Shown: in pieces, positions 22,879 to 34,652 of the stretch | How positions within the stretch are numbered: position 1 is the first letter of the stretch | Layout of the letters: each line of letters opens with the position of its first letter | Origin: Rhinatrema bivittatum | Lineage: Eukaryota > Chordata > Amphibia > Gymnophiona > Rhinatrematidae | DNA: 64,000 nt | Direction: 5' to 3' | Assembly: GCF_901001135.1 (NCBI RefSeq) | Contig: NC_042624.1 | Span: forward strand, 9,555,532-9,619,531 | Notes under the pieces: generated by a model | Told to the model about the DNA's origin: nothing | Databases searched by the model: none | The model's input: only the letters and a program-made list of their open reading frames with translations | Program-made: the position numbers and the translations under genes

Positions 22879-23738
22879 AAGAGATGACTGTAGTAGATTG
22901 AATAAAGATCTGATGTTTCTGCTCTCCTCACACCAAACAAAAACAACACACAAGCAGAGAAGCCCTTCTTACAAAGCTGAGCTAGTGAGTTATGTAGGAG
23001 GAAAAGTAAACATACTGGTGCCAGTGTGGCTACTTAAAAAATACACTTACCAACAATCAATTACATATATTTAAACTGTGTACAGTTCCAGCCAGGACCA
23101 CCTTTCTAAAATGCACAGTGATTGGCAAATTCAACATGCACTAGCATTCCAGGTGCCTGCTAACAAAAATAATAAACAAACAAGTTCTAGTCACGTGAGT
23201 GCTGATCATTACATTACTTTTTTTGTCAAGCTTCCAACTGTTTCCATTTCACATCCCCCCAACCATATTGGTAACATCAATAGATAAGAGCACAGCCAGC
23301 CAATAGGAATACATACATACATATTCATTCCTAAGTGACCTTTACTGACCTGGGAAGTGTGAACACTTTGTTTCATTTTCTGTTGGTGTTCGTTAGTTTC
23401 CAGTTCCATTTCCCATCCCCCCAACCATCACCTCCGTGGTAACCTTGGTAACATCAATAGATAAGAGGGCAGCCAGCCAATAGGAACACATATTCATTCC
23501 TAACTGACCTTCAGTGACCTGGAAAGTGTTTATTTGTATCATTTTCAGTTAGTGCGCACTAAATCGAGTTAGTGCGCACTAACGGGGAGTTAGTGCGCAC
23601 TAACACGATTTAACGATTTTTAACGATAAATCGTTAGAATTTCTATTGTATCGTGTTCTATAACGATTTAAGACGATATAAACATTATCGGACGATAATT
23701 TTAATCGTTGAAAAACGATTCACATCCCTAGTGCTGAC

Positions 23739-24399
23739 TAGAATGACATACGGTGCTCAAGGTGTGCTTGCAGCTATGAATTCTCTCTCGTTTGTGCTGT
23801 GTTCCTTTCCTAACATTCTGTTTGCTTTCTTGGCTGCTGAGGAGTCTCAAGGTATTGTCCATGTTGAGTTCAAGTTCCTTTCCTTGAAGTTTCAAACCTG
23901 GTAGGTTGGGGAAGGAAAAGGATGTGTGGGGAGCTTTCAGCTTGAAAACCCTGCCCTTACTTTCCATGCATACATTTGCATCTGCGTCAGGGCAGGTACT
24001 TAATGCCTGTTGTGTGCTGCCAGCCTGATGTGATCCCCTCACTCGTTGCTCCCTTTTACACAAGATAAGAACATTGGTTTTGAGTGGACCTGCAATGCAC
24101 AGAAAAATACATTGGTTGGTTTTTTGAATGTATACTTTGAGGGAGGGCGCATGTCCGATATGCCAACACAGTTCTGGTCGATGCTTTTTAGGCAGCTGGT
24201 TAAAATTAACTCCCGGCAGGAGCAGAGCAGAACAGGGCGAGGGTCTCCATCCAACTGACCACTTCCCCCTTGGGTTGAGCCCACAGGTTCAGGTGGCCAG
24301 CCAGACTTCACCAGCAGGATAAAGACAGATATGAGGGCCTACTTTGGTCAGGGCTGAGAAGTCCATCCGAGGTAAGGAGATGCAGGACAAGCAGGAATG
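23739..24399. other. No gene recognised
   Basis: Mixed sequence; short open frames on both strands lack recognisable domains. Confidence 0.35.
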
Positions 24400-24605
24400 G
24401 GATGAGCAAGGCTAGGAACACACTGGCAGGACGGCCACTGGGGGGGGGCTAGGTAAAACCAGGAACAAGGTAAGACACAGGCAGGAAACAAGGTAAAACA
24501 AGGGTGAAACAGGGACAGGGTAGGCCACCAAGAGACCTAAACAGGACAAAGGCAAAGCAGAGGACAAACAGGGTAGACCACTGGGAAGTCTAAACAGGAC
24601 AAGGG
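24400..24605 (+). repeat. Degenerate minisatellite, left part
   Basis: Units of about 50-60 bp with AGGACAAGGGCAA and GGCCACCAGGAGACCTA phrases. The array is continued at 25434-25710 after an inserted LTR. Confidence 0.7.
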
Positions 24606-24610
24606 CAAGA

Positions 24611-25428
24611 TGTTAGGTTTGGTGGTCTGCGGGCTGCCCTCATGGACTGCTTCAGTCACCTCTGGGCTCGGTCTGGCTGAGTCAATGCTGAAATGTGGCG
24701 GGACACCATCTGCACCTCTCATGGCAGGATGCTGCTGATTGCCTCCCTGACACAACTGCTGACAGGGCGCGTGCACCAATGATGCAAGATTTAAAGGGCC
24801 CACAGTGCCTTTAGATATCACCAAGCTGCTCTATAAAAGGTTAGTCTGGACATATGCCTGATGCCTCAACAACAGGTCCACTTACTCCCGAGTAGTGCGC
24901 ATTGCTTCCAACATTTCTGTCCTCATCCAGTTTGTCTTTTCTTCACCCAGATTGTTTCCAAACTTGTCCAGGTGTCTCCGGTTTGACTTCTGTCTGTTTC
25001 CATACTCGTTGCCCTCCTCTGATTGTCCTTGCCTACCTGCCCTGCTATCCATCCCCTTCACTCTCTTTGGATGGATACTAGCTTTTGGACCCTGGATGAG
25101 ACTGACCTTTGCCTACCTCGACCATTGCCTGCACCTCTGATACACCTGCCTGCTGCCTGCCTCGACCATTGTCTGCACCTCTGATACACCTGCCTGCATC
25201 GACCATTGCCTACACCTTGGATACACCTGAATGCTACTTGCCCACACCCCTAGTTACCCACAGACCTTTCCTTCTGGCACCCAAAGGCTGAACCTGAGGT
25301 GAACGAGAGCTGATATAGGTGATGGCCCTGGTTGGTGTCTGCTGTGCCCAAGTCCACCTGCCAATGGTAAGGACCTGTAGGGCTCTTCCCTGCAAGTGGA
25401 GCTAACCTTGTCTTAGCCCAAGGCAGCA
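24611..25428 (+). mobile_element. Solo LTR (818 bp)
   Basis: Begins TGTTAGGTTTGG and ends GGCAGCA, that is TG..CA, with a 5-bp duplication CAAGA on each side (24606-24610 and 25429-25433). A TATA-like CTATAAAAGG lies near 24831. Around 25100-25210 there is a short internal tandem repeat (CCTCGACCATTGCCTGCACC-like). It interrupts a minisatellite whose text resumes on the other side. The orientation is inferred from the TATA box. The family is not identified; Gypsy-type is a guess. Confidence 0.75.
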
Positions 25429-25433
25429 CAAGA

Positions 25434-25710
25434 CAGGCAACAGGCTGCCATGAGGCCTAGTCAGGACAATGGTAAAACAAGGACTACAGAGAAAGGATAG
25501 GCCACTGGGAGGCCTAGACAAGACAAGGGGAAAGCAAGGGATATACAGGTCAGTTAGGCCAGCAGGAGACCTAGACAGGACAAGGGCAAGGAATACCTAG
25601 AGAAGGAGGGCCACAGGAGGCCCAAGACAGGACAAGAACAAGGCACGATAAACACAGGCAAGAAGGGGCTACTAGGAGACCCAAACAAAGCAAGGAAAAG
25701 GCAAGGTAAC
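25434..25710 (+). repeat. Degenerate minisatellite, right part
   Basis: The same unit type as 24400-24605: GGCCTAGACAAGACAAGGGG, 'gggccacaggaggccc', 'actaggagacccaaacaaag'. Confidence 0.7.
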
Positions 25711-25797
25711 TTAAGATTACATTATTGTTTTGACACTTCCTATGGCCATCAGTTGTATGTTTGTTTTTGGGATTTGTCGACCAATTGAATTCATGCA

Positions 25798-25880
25798 TAC
25801 ATATTATATTATATATATTATATTTATAATATATTTATAATACATATTATATATATTATATTATGCATACATATATGCAT
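25798..25880. repeat. AT-rich microsatellite
   Basis: Irregular (TATAT)n tract. Confidence 0.8.
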
Positions 25881-25909
25881 ATGAATACATAGTTATATAC
25901 TGTATTGTA

Positions 25910-26037
25910 TTTGTTCAGTTACCATGTTAAATTGTAAAGCGCAATGCTGTATTACTGTTTGAATGTAAACCGAGGTGATGTTTTTTACGTACCCCGGTAT
26001 AGAAAAATCTATAAATAAATAAATAAATAATAAATAA
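25910..26037 (+). mobile_element. L2-type LINE 3' tail
   Basis: TGTAAACCGAGGTGATG, ACCCCGGTATAGAAAAA, then TAAA repeats. Confidence 0.8.
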
Positions 26038-26085
26038 TGCTATAAAAAAAAATGTACTGATGATCCAGGGGGAAAACACTCATGG

Positions 26086-26285
26086 AGTGGAGGAGTAGCC
26101 TTGTGGCTAGAGCAGTGGGCTACAAGCCAGCGCTCAAATCCTTATGACCTTGGGCAAATCACTTTACCCTCCAATGCTTCAGGAAACTTAGATTGTAAGT
26201 CCTCTGGGGATAGGGACATGGCTACAGTACCTGAATGCAATCCATTTTGAAGTAGCTGAAAGGCAGAATATAAATAAAATAAATG
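26086..26285 (+). mobile_element. tRNA-derived SINE, MIR-like
   Basis: A 200-bp unit. The 5' part is tRNA-like, with an A-box-like GTGGCTAGAGCAGTGGG near 26113 and a B-box-like GCGCTCAAATCC near 26139. The middle reads GACCTTGGGCAAATCACTT, the core typical of MIR/CORE-SINEs. The 3' part has 'cttagattgtaagtcctctggggatagggacatgg'-type text and ends in an A/T-rich tail. Pol III promoters drive such elements; LINE proteins copy them. Confidence 0.85.
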
Positions 26286-26850
26286 TTCAAATCAGTGAAC
26301 TTTTTGTAGCAAATCACACATGCATTTGCTTCTAGAGTGAGTGCAAAACACTGCTTCTAATCTTGCCACCTGGGTGGTTAAAACCTGAATGCTATGAAGT
26401 TCATAATGATAATATCCTTGAAATTACCTGTTTCTGCATTTTCCTTTAGAATGCTAATTGACTTTTTCTTGAGCCATTAACTGGAAAACCAGTGCTTAAT
26501 TATCCTTATCAAGCAGCAATACCTCTTCTAGTAGTATTTTTTTCCTAATTATTTGCCATCTGGCCTCTGTGGGTCCTCTCCTTTTCCACCTGTTTCATTT
26601 GGGCCTATGTGCTATGTTTTCCACTTCTGCAGAAATGCATGCGAGCAGCTGCACACAAGCCACATACGTGCATTTGAACAGGAAATCGCTTCCTAATTCA
26701 GAAGGTGATGGTAACCAAACCTGTGACAATATTCAAGTATATTTAAGCCAGAATGCTTGAATATTGGACAAAGGAGAGAGAGAGAGAGAGCCGTCGCTCT
26801 GTGGTGATGAGGTAGATGGGAGCAACAGAACAGACAGTAGGGGAATGCAG

Positions 26851-27052
26851 GCCAAAAGATGTCACTCTGTATTCTGTCATGTCGTTTGGGGGTCAGTTTT
26901 ATGTTAATATTTTCCCATTATTTTTTGGTTTTGGAAAGACTATGCCCTTTTTTTTTGAATAGCGCATGCTAAAAACAACAGAATGAAAAAACACAACTTT
27001 TTTTTTCAATCGTTTCATTTTGAAAATGACAAGAAACGAATGCACATCCCTA
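26851..27052. mobile_element. Possible short hAT-like element, right end clear
   Basis: The right end reads AACGAATGCACATCCCTA (27035-27052), the same type as 40914-41629. The following 8 bases GCAGGCAA resemble GCAGGCCA at 26843-26850, but the left terminus is not convincing. Either an internally deleted copy or a lone end. Confidence 0.4.
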
Positions 27053-27649
27053 GCAGGCAAGCTGGTCTAAGTGGATCTTAGCCGCTGGAAATGACAATGA
27101 TACTGTGTAGGTGTCTGCACTTTTTTAGGGCATAGTGCATGAGTTTGTCGTTTTTTAAAACAGCAAGCCATTCTCCAGTACTGAACACCTAATAACTGGG
27201 CCACTCAGGTACTGTAGTGTAGACCTCAGGTGGTTTCTTATTGTAAAGAAACAATTCTTTTCTGAGGTTAAGGTCCAAATTCTGCTCTGTTCATTATAAA
27301 ATTGCTCACTGCTCGGCATGGGTGATTCCAACTGCTCTGTCATTATTTACACAAAATTATTAACACTGTCTGGAAGAACAGTGAATTTTACAATTCTTAT
27401 TTCCATGGTAACCATCAAGCTATGATACAAAACTTAGCAATGGACTTCTTTTGTGGCTCTCTTCTTTTTTTTTTTTTTTTTTTTAACCAGAACCCTTTGT
27501 AGAAGTCCTTAAGAGAACTTTCAGAGCCAGGATACGTTGCTTGATCCCACCACACTCCACAGCAGAATGTCTTAGGGCTATTTCATTTGCTGCTCCCTGT
27601 TCTGGGGGGCGGTGGCCTGGGGGACACCAGCATACAAAATGAAGCAGAG

Positions 27650-28170
27650 GCCGCGAGGACGCCTGGCAGAATCCACCCCGCCGGCAACCGAAGTAGAGAT
27701 AAAGCTCTAGGCCGCCTGCGGCATAAGAGACCCTAGGAAGGTTTGTGTGCTCAGATTTAGGCATTGAATTGGGTGGAGGTAACCCAAACCCCCCTGCCCA
27801 ATCTGATGTAGCAACATGTGGATTCTCTGCATGAGCCGGTGACGACAGCAGCATTTCAGTGATGCCTTCTCCTACTGTTGCGGGACCATTCTCGCAGTAG
27901 GAGCTGCAAGCTCTCGCTGCTTCTCTCATGAAACTGGCCCTCATGGTAGCAGGAGATGATGTGACTGAAAATGCTGCTGCTGCTTGCTGGCTCATGCAGG
28001 TGATCCATGTGCTGCTAGATCATATCGGGCAGGGATTAGGGTTACCTTTGCCCAATCTAATGCCAAATTGAGCAGGCAAGCCTCCCATGGGCTCTTCCAT
28101 GTCGTTGGCAGCCCAGAGCCTTTTCTCTACTAAGGCCACCAGTGGGTTGGGTTCTGCCAGGCAGCCTCAT
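27650..28170. mobile_element. Old foldback element
   Basis: The left arm (about 27650-27890) and the right arm (about 27905-28170) are diverged inverted copies. 'gcctggcagaatcca' at 27660 pairs with 'ggttctgccaggc' at about 28155. 'gcccaatctgatgtagcaacatg' pairs with its complement near 28010. GGTAACCCAAACCCCCCTGC pairs with the complement near 28030. Identity is lower than in the other palindromes, so it is older. A 170-codon minus frame here is a product of the palindrome. Confidence 0.65.
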
Positions 28171-28189
28171 GACCTCCGTTCCATTTTTG

Positions 28190-28500
28190 ACCAGTAGGAA
28201 GAACCTGGGAAGGGGAAAGAGGTGGGGAGTGACTGGGTAAGAAGGCTGGAGAAGGAAGAAATTGGGGAAAGCATAGCAAAGGGTGAGAAGAGGGAAGGAA
28301 AGAGCAGAGGAGGGAGAGGGCGAGAAGAGCCTCTAGAGGAAAGGATGGGGAAAAGCTAAGGGGAGAAGGGGGAAAAAGCTGAGACAGTGGCTCACTAAGG
28401 AATGGGAAGAACTGAGGTAGAGTGAGAGGAGGGGGGGAGAAGTAGGGGAAAGAGCCAAGAGAACGAGGGAAAGGGGAGGAAGAGCTGAGATAGTGGGATT
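28190..28500 (+). repeat. Polypurine tract
   Basis: About 300 bp in which the plus strand is strongly A/G biased (GGAGAAGGAAGAA, GAGGGAGAGGGCG and similar), with no fixed period. Confidence 0.75.
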
Positions 28501-28599
28501 GGGCTGCCCAGTGGCCCCCATCCCACCAGCAGCCAAAGTGGAGTGGAGACGACCTTGCAATCCTGACCTAATAGAGGCCAAAGTGAAGGCTGCTGAGGG

Positions 28600-29400
28600 A
28601 AGAAATGGAAGAAAAGAAGGTTAGGGCTATGTGTGTGTGTGTGAGACAGGAGGAGCATGTGAGAGAGGTAGTTTGTGTGTGCAGAGGAGTGCGTGAGAGA
28701 GAGAGCATGTGTCAGTGTGAGGAAGCATGTATGTGTGTGTGTGCATGTGTGGGAGAGAGGAACTGTGTGCATCTGAGAGAAAAGGTTTGAGCGCATGATC
28801 ATATATGTGTATGAGAGAAAGTAAGTGTGTGTGAATGTATATTAGAGAGAGGGAGGAGAAAGTTTGCATGCCTTTCGACACCCACTAATCCACAACAATT
28901 TTAGGCTGATTGGAAATTGAAATTTCCCAGGTATGGAGAGTGGGAGTTAAAAAAAAAAAAAAAAAAAAATCCTTATTAGTTTTAATTATTTGGTGTTATT
29001 TGATGTGTCTGCTATTTTGAAATATTTTATTGGTGTTTGGGAAACTAAAAAATAATCAATGTATTTGAGTTTTTAAATATTGCATTTGTATTCTTCTGTC
29101 TTGAAATATTTATTTTCATTATTATGGTTTGTACATTGTTGCACTGTATTCAGAGTCTGGCTTGTTGCGGTTTCCAGTTCTCTCTTTTCTGCACATTTTT
29201 ATTTATACTTCATGGTCTCGCTCTTTTCTTCTGTATTTGGTGATGGTCTGTCAGTGCTCTGCATGTGTGACCGGGGGGAGGGATCCTGCTAGCGTGTAGC
29301 TTCTGTGCGGGATCTATAGCAACCTGGCTTGTTCTGTTTTCCTAATAGAAGTGCATTGGTATTTTAGGACCTGGTGTAATATCTACAGCATTACTTTTTA
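28600..29400 (+). repeat. Long dispersed repeat, copy 2
   Basis: A GT/GA-rich start (28620-28860) followed by sequence similar to 16831-17480, ending with 'gatctatagcaacctggcttgttctgttttcc' and 'gcattggtattttaggacctggtgtaat'. It lacks the short L2-type insertion of copy 1. Confidence 0.75.
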
Positions 29401-30239
29401 ATAGGTAAAATTGTTCGTGTTGCATGCTGGCAGTCAGTGCTGATCTGGTATAGGTTTACTATATTATAATTGTTCAGTCATGGTTTTCTGAGGGGGCAAA
29501 TTCACATCCAGCATGTGTTTACAATCGGCCTAATACCATACGGGTATTTTTGCAGGATTTTCTGGTTGGTGCCAGAGCAGCGCATATAAACAATAATATA
29601 CAAGTTGCTGTAAGTGATATTTTACCTTAGAAGTCTGCGCTCTGAATGTTCACTTTCATGTAAAATCTGTTATAAATGCAAAATGTTTAAGTGTGTGAAG
29701 AGGGCTGGGATGGGAGCTTTAAGGTTCGCCTAGAGCATTTGATACCCTTGCACTGGCCATGGCTTGCAAAGGAGGAGGCGGTAGAGCTGGGTATGGAGGA
29801 ATATCAGATTTTAAAGTTTAGATTACTGGAGGGAGATGAACTGGGGGGCGGGGGGGGGGAGGACAGCAGCACGGTGATTGTTTGCACAGGGCAGCAAATA
29901 CGCTCGCGCCGGCCCTGCTTCCCCCAGGAGCATCTGGGTCCCGGCTCTGTTGAGGGAATTGCTGCTGGGGTGCTGGGCTAATCCATGCTCAGGGGAGAGG
30001 GGGAGAAGCTGCATGCTCAAGGCTGCTTGTTGTTCCCAAAGACTGCTTTCTTTCTTGAGAAAAATCTTTTTATATCCACTCCTAGCCGATTGCAATAAAC
30101 GGTTCCCCCTGCTCCTCTGATTTAGAAGGCAGACTGTCCATTAAATTCTTATATGGAACAGCAAGTAGTAATTAAAAATTAATGTGGCTCCTAATTTCCA
30201 GCATCCTTTCTAATGAGGTCCTGCCCAGGCGGTTGTACC
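29401..30239. other. No gene recognised
   Basis: An open frame at 29691-29981 (+) of 96 codons has an acidic LEEGDEL-like region and a Gly run but no recognisable domain; I do not call it a gene. Confidence 0.35.
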
Positions 30240-31183
30240 TAGGGATGTGCTTTCATTTGAGATGAAAGAGGAAATGTTAACAAAATTCTGTTCATACTTT
30301 GTTTAGTTTTCCTCAGTAAGCAGCCACCAGCCCTGGCCTGGGCTCCGAACTGCTCCTTGTACCTGCTGCTTCTGCAAAAACAAAATGTTTTAAGACCCTG
30401 TGGGCCTTCCTTCTTTCCCCGTCATTGATCTTTAAAGTCCAAAGGGGGCAGGGTGATCCCCAGTCACTCCTACCCTGCTGGGTTGCTATTTGAAAACAGC
30501 GCTGGCCGGCCCTCAGGCTGGTGCCATTTTGTTGTATGGACTGTGACGGCAAGTACTGACAACTCCTTCATTCTATCTTGAGCCCGGTTCAGGCTTTTAA
30601 CCCAGGTCTCTTTAAGGCAGAAGGCCGCAAGGGATTCTGGGTGAAGGGAGGTTCTCTTCATCTTGCCATAAGAGCCCAGGCCTCGAGAGCTTCAATGAGA
30701 AGGCCACACGGAGCTGGTAGGACCTTACGATACACTCAGACAGTGGACATTTACCAGACACAGTGAGCTACTGTTTTGATACTTGTATCTTTGAAGCACC
30801 GCAAATAAATACCTGCACCATAACTAAGTTGGTCCAACTATTCCTGTGGCCGCAGCAGGCCCGAATTTGCCACAGGGCATAGAACAAAATGGTGGCATCT
30901 CAGGGCTGGCTGTTGCCATTTTGAAATATTGACCCAGCAGGGCTGGAGCGACTGAGGATCACCCCTGCCCCATTTGGATTTTAAAGACCAGTGATGGGGT
31001 AAGAGGCATCTGGGGAGGGAATGAGGAGAGGCCTGATGGGCCTTGAATTTTGGGGGCACTGGGTTTTTTCTGCAAGGGGAGGAGTTGTCTTTGGCTTTTT
31101 TGTTTGTTTTGTATAAACAAAATTATATAAACCACGTTCCCTCCCCCCCCCCCCCCCAAAAAAAAAGTAATTTCACATCCCTG
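30240..31183. mobile_element. hAT-like foldback element
   Basis: The left end is TAGGGATGTGC and the right end CACATCCCTG. Flanks GTTGTACC (30232-30239) and GTTGTCTC (31184-31191) match at 6 of 8 bases. Arms 30310-30545 and 30850-31180 are inverted copies with divergence (GGTGATCCCCAGTCACTC pairs with the complement at about 30950). The loop at 30550-30850 is unique. No transposase. Confidence 0.6.
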
Positions 31184-31191
31184 GTTGTCTC

Positions 31192-33459
31192 TATCAACAA
31201 TGTGTCATCCTGCTACTACTGGAAAAGGCACTGATTTTCCTTTCCTTTCCACCAAAGTATTACAACAGCATCTCCAGGGTCTCACACACATCTTATTCTG
31301 TATTCTTGTTTTGGATGAGTTAAACATTTAGCTCCATGCACAGATGGGTTTGAGCTCCCCCACCCTTTCTAGTCCTGCTCCTCTCACTTCAAGTTCCAGG
31401 GCAAAACTCTGTAGACTCTCACGATCCTTTGTACAGCCCCTTTGTGGGCAAATTCACATCCATTCAATCCAGAGGGGGTGACTGGAAGGCACCACTCCCT
31501 TCCCTGCTCCAGGGATTGACCATGCCATAGACTTTTAGTAAAGGTAATGAGGTCTTTACACAGGTGGGATGATCCCCTCTTTTATTCACACACACTTTTG
31601 GCTGTAGATGGGGAGAGGTCTTCCAGATGGAAATGCAATATTTGCTGGGGGTCTCCTTCTTCTCAGCTTTATCAGGGTGTAGGCTCCTGCTCCTCTTAGC
31701 CCCTGCTGGCCTCGGAAGCACAGCTGGGAGGCTTCACTGCTGTTTCCTGCCCGATCACACCCTGATCAGAAACTTCTAGGCACCACCCAGTTAATCCCTA
31801 GACCCTACCATTAGGGGGGTCCTTTTACAGGGGGTCTCCTGGGGGACATACCACTTCAATCAGAGAAAAGGCATCTATGCAGCATGGAGAGAACGCGCAA
31901 TGCTATTTATTTATTTTAACTTCAATCCTCCAACTGTGACATTTATTTTTGTCGCGCCGTCAGCTTGAATGCATTGAAAACTCACATATGGAAATATGTT
32001 TTCAAATTAAATGTGGCATGCAGAACACGTCACGTTCCATGCGAGAGCAGCCATACCTGCCTGTCTGCCAGCAGGCCTTTTCCATTCCTCATGATGAGAA
32101 GTCAAAACTTCATCGGGTGTGTGATTTAACTGCTAACCGAAGCTTTTCATTTTCTCTCCAGGTGGATTTTAGGATTACTGAACACAAATATTTAACATGA
32201 TCCGTACAGACGACTGTAGATCAATTAGTGCAGTCTGTATTTCCTCGGGTGAATTACTGGGATTAAATGTGGCACGAGTCTGATCTGTATAGGGGAGTCA
32301 GGTGGACAAGCTTAAACACTAACCTTGAAATAACAGGCTTTATAAAATATAATGAAGTGTGCCAAGGCAGTCAGCCTTACATAGCATTTTGTCAAATTAA
32401 TATACCATATCTGAGGTAGAGCAAATAGCATGGAGCGTTCCGATAGAAAGAGAAGAAAAAAAAAAAGACACTTTCATATTAATGCCACTCTAATGGAAAA
32501 CCACTTATTGCAAATAACTGTAATTTGCACTTCGATTTCTACTGTTAAGTGACTTAAAAAAGTAACATTATTATTTCTCCAAGTTCTAATTTTGTTAAGA
32601 AAAAAAAAATCAAACTTTTCAGTGTTCCGTTGTATTAGATAGAATGAAACTTCTACAAGCTTTAACAGGAAGATTTAAGGATTGGTAAAAGTGCTGCATT
32701 TCTATTTGTGCCTCTGTGTGAGCAATTCTGAAATTCAGCAGGCAAAGGGGTAGAATTTTTGCACTAACCCCCACCCTCCCGCACAAATTTGGTGCAAATG
32801 CAACATTTGTTGGACCTGCAATAGTTCGAATTCTGCTAGGTGTTTTCCTGTGTTTTGTCCAGTCAAATCTCTCTTCCTCTCCCTTGCATTTCTTTTGATA
32901 ATATATTTTAAACAAGCCGGATCAGAATGGAAAAATAGTTCAGTGGACTGCAATATGGTGTGCATCCTAATTACTGAAGCACATGACCAGTATGATGAGA
33001 GTATCCTTGAGTTTGATTTTTCAGAGTCCTGTAGAGATCAGTTTGGATGCCAATGTCCATGAACCCTTGCATAAAAGCTTGAGCCCAAATTTTAAAAGCC
33101 TGGTGTGCGTGTGGCCGGGCCGTGCATGCATCTCCCGAAATGCATGAAGTGCCGGCCTTTAAGAAAGGGCAGGGTCTGGTTGGGATGGGGGACGACCGGG
33201 ACACTCACAGGGGATGAGCAACTGAAGACAAGGAAAGCCATGGGTCACAAGATGATATCAAAATATTCTTAGCAAGTGCAAAGGGACTAAAATACTTGGT
33301 GGAATACAGGAGAGATGATAGTGCCTCCCTTATTACTGCATTATCGTTACCAAGTTCTTCTAAAGCTAGGCCACCTGCACCCGAGCATGGATCCCAAGCC
33401 AGGGATAAGTGGGGGGTTTTCCTCCAGGTTTAGCTGGCTATGAATAGTTTTTGGACTTG
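31192..33459. other. No gene recognised
   Basis: About 2.2 kb of mixed sequence. No domain, RNA gene or repeat family was identified. It may be intergenic or intronic unique DNA. Confidence 0.4.
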
Positions 33460-33665
33460 TCCAAGAGCTTGTCTGAACCCTTTGGACTTCTCTTCCAGGA
33501 ACTCATCCAACCCCCACCCCCTTTTTTTTAAAGCCAGCTACGCTAGCAATCTCACCCACATCCTTTGGCAATGCATTTCAGATCTTAGCTGTACAGTGAA
33601 TGAGAATAATTTCTTTACCTTGCTGTAAGTTTATCCTCCGCAGCATGTTTCTTAGTCCTTCATCA
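33460..33665 (+). repeat. Dispersed repeat related to 18075-18400
   Basis: Phrases such as 'aaagccagctacgctagcaatctcacccacatcctttggcaatgcatttcag' and 'gaatgagaataatttctttacct' match the same style of interspersed repeat as 18075-18400. Confidence 0.45.
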
Positions 33666-33989
33666 GCTGCTTTTTTTTTTTTTTTTTTAATGGCTGCTGC
33701 CACCTTAAAACTTAAGCTATGTGGTGGCTGCAAGATGGTGGTCACAGAGGTACAAGATGGCTGCCAGCCTGAATCAGTGAAAGGCCCACGCCCCCACAGC
33801 TCAGAAAATCATGCATGCCACACCCGCATGGATGGCACACAACCACTGCCACTCCACCAAATGTGAGGGCAGGGCCCACTCTTGGGCTCTGACTCAATAA
33901 CAGACCTGCCGACTGCTGCACCAGCCGTTCTCTGCTTCACTACTGGATGGAAATGAAGAAAAGGGCTAACCTATGCTAACCTTGATAAA

Positions 33990-34270
33990 ATAAGCTGTCT
34001 TCATGGGAGTAACCTGCAGGGAGTGTCAGTCACTAACACTAACAAAAGGCTTGCGTGGTAACCTGCATGGAGCAGCAGTTGGCACCTTTACCAAAGGCAT
34101 GGGGTAGCCTGCCCGACGTGGCAGTTGATGGAAGTAACTTGCGCCGCGCAGTAGTTATCACCCTTAACAGATCACATGAGGATAACTTGCATGTAGCGGC
34201 AGTTACTGCCTTTCACAGAAGGCATGACGGGTAATCTGCACAGATCAGGAATTACCACTGCAAGCAATTA
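33990..34270 (+). repeat. Degenerate minisatellite, unit about 55 bp
   Basis: Units contain GGTAACCTGCATGGAGC, then a GCAGTT..AC segment, then a CTTTACAGAAGGCATG-like end. About five diverged copies. Confidence 0.65.
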
Positions 34271-34652
34271 ACTGGGATGACTGGAAGAGCCATTTTATCT
34301 TTCACCCTCTTCGTTCACTATGTTAATGTCCTTGACATGTTTGATGGGCATGCGGATAAGTGCCACCGCGCTGCTTGTTTGGGAGAAGGCTGCTGTGCTG
34401 ACGCAGCGGGTCACTTTTTTTTTTTTTTTTTAAACATGTAGCAGCTCTGGATCCACTGAGGAATGATTCCCCACGCTATATGGGCCACGCCCACCTGTCC
34501 ACCACCACCACTCCTTGTGGATGGTCCCGAGGCTGCTCACTCACCACAAAGATGCTGTCACTTCTGCTCAGTTCATCCTCGCTCTTTCCCCAATGCTCCC
34601 AATGAAATGGTGGGAGGAGTCTGCTAAACACACAGCCTTCTTGGTCCCAGCA

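Larger units (their letters stand above)
18407..23730. mobile_element. Satellite-bearing non-autonomous hAT-like element (5.3 kb)
   Basis: Ends TAGGGATGTGAATCG and CGATTCACATCCCTA are flanked by a perfect 8-bp duplication GTGCTGAC (18399-18406 and 23731-23738). Each end has three subterminal copies of the palindrome GTTAGTGCGCACTAAC (18531-18590; about 23548-23604, the outermost of the second set complete and one truncated). The inside holds a shared unique arm ('tcagttaaggtcagtttagg'), a 46-bp minisatellite in both orientations, and a 143-bp satellite. The right arm carries a partial tandem duplication of about 170 bp (23225-23540). No transposase is encoded, so it must have been mobilised in trans. 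The element at 54355-56987 is the same family. Confidence 0.92.

Noticed and set aside
26086..26160. tRNA gene
   Set aside because: Box A- and B-like motifs are present, but they belong to a tRNA-derived SINE with a MIR-like core and A/T tail, not to a foldable tRNA.
27483..27995. 170-codon open frame on the minus strand
   Set aside because: It lies across an imperfect palindrome and has no recognisable domain; composition and the inverted repeat explain it.
28605..28881. Open frames encoding repeats such as THTH and VCVC
   Set aside because: Translation of GT/CA microsatellite sequence.
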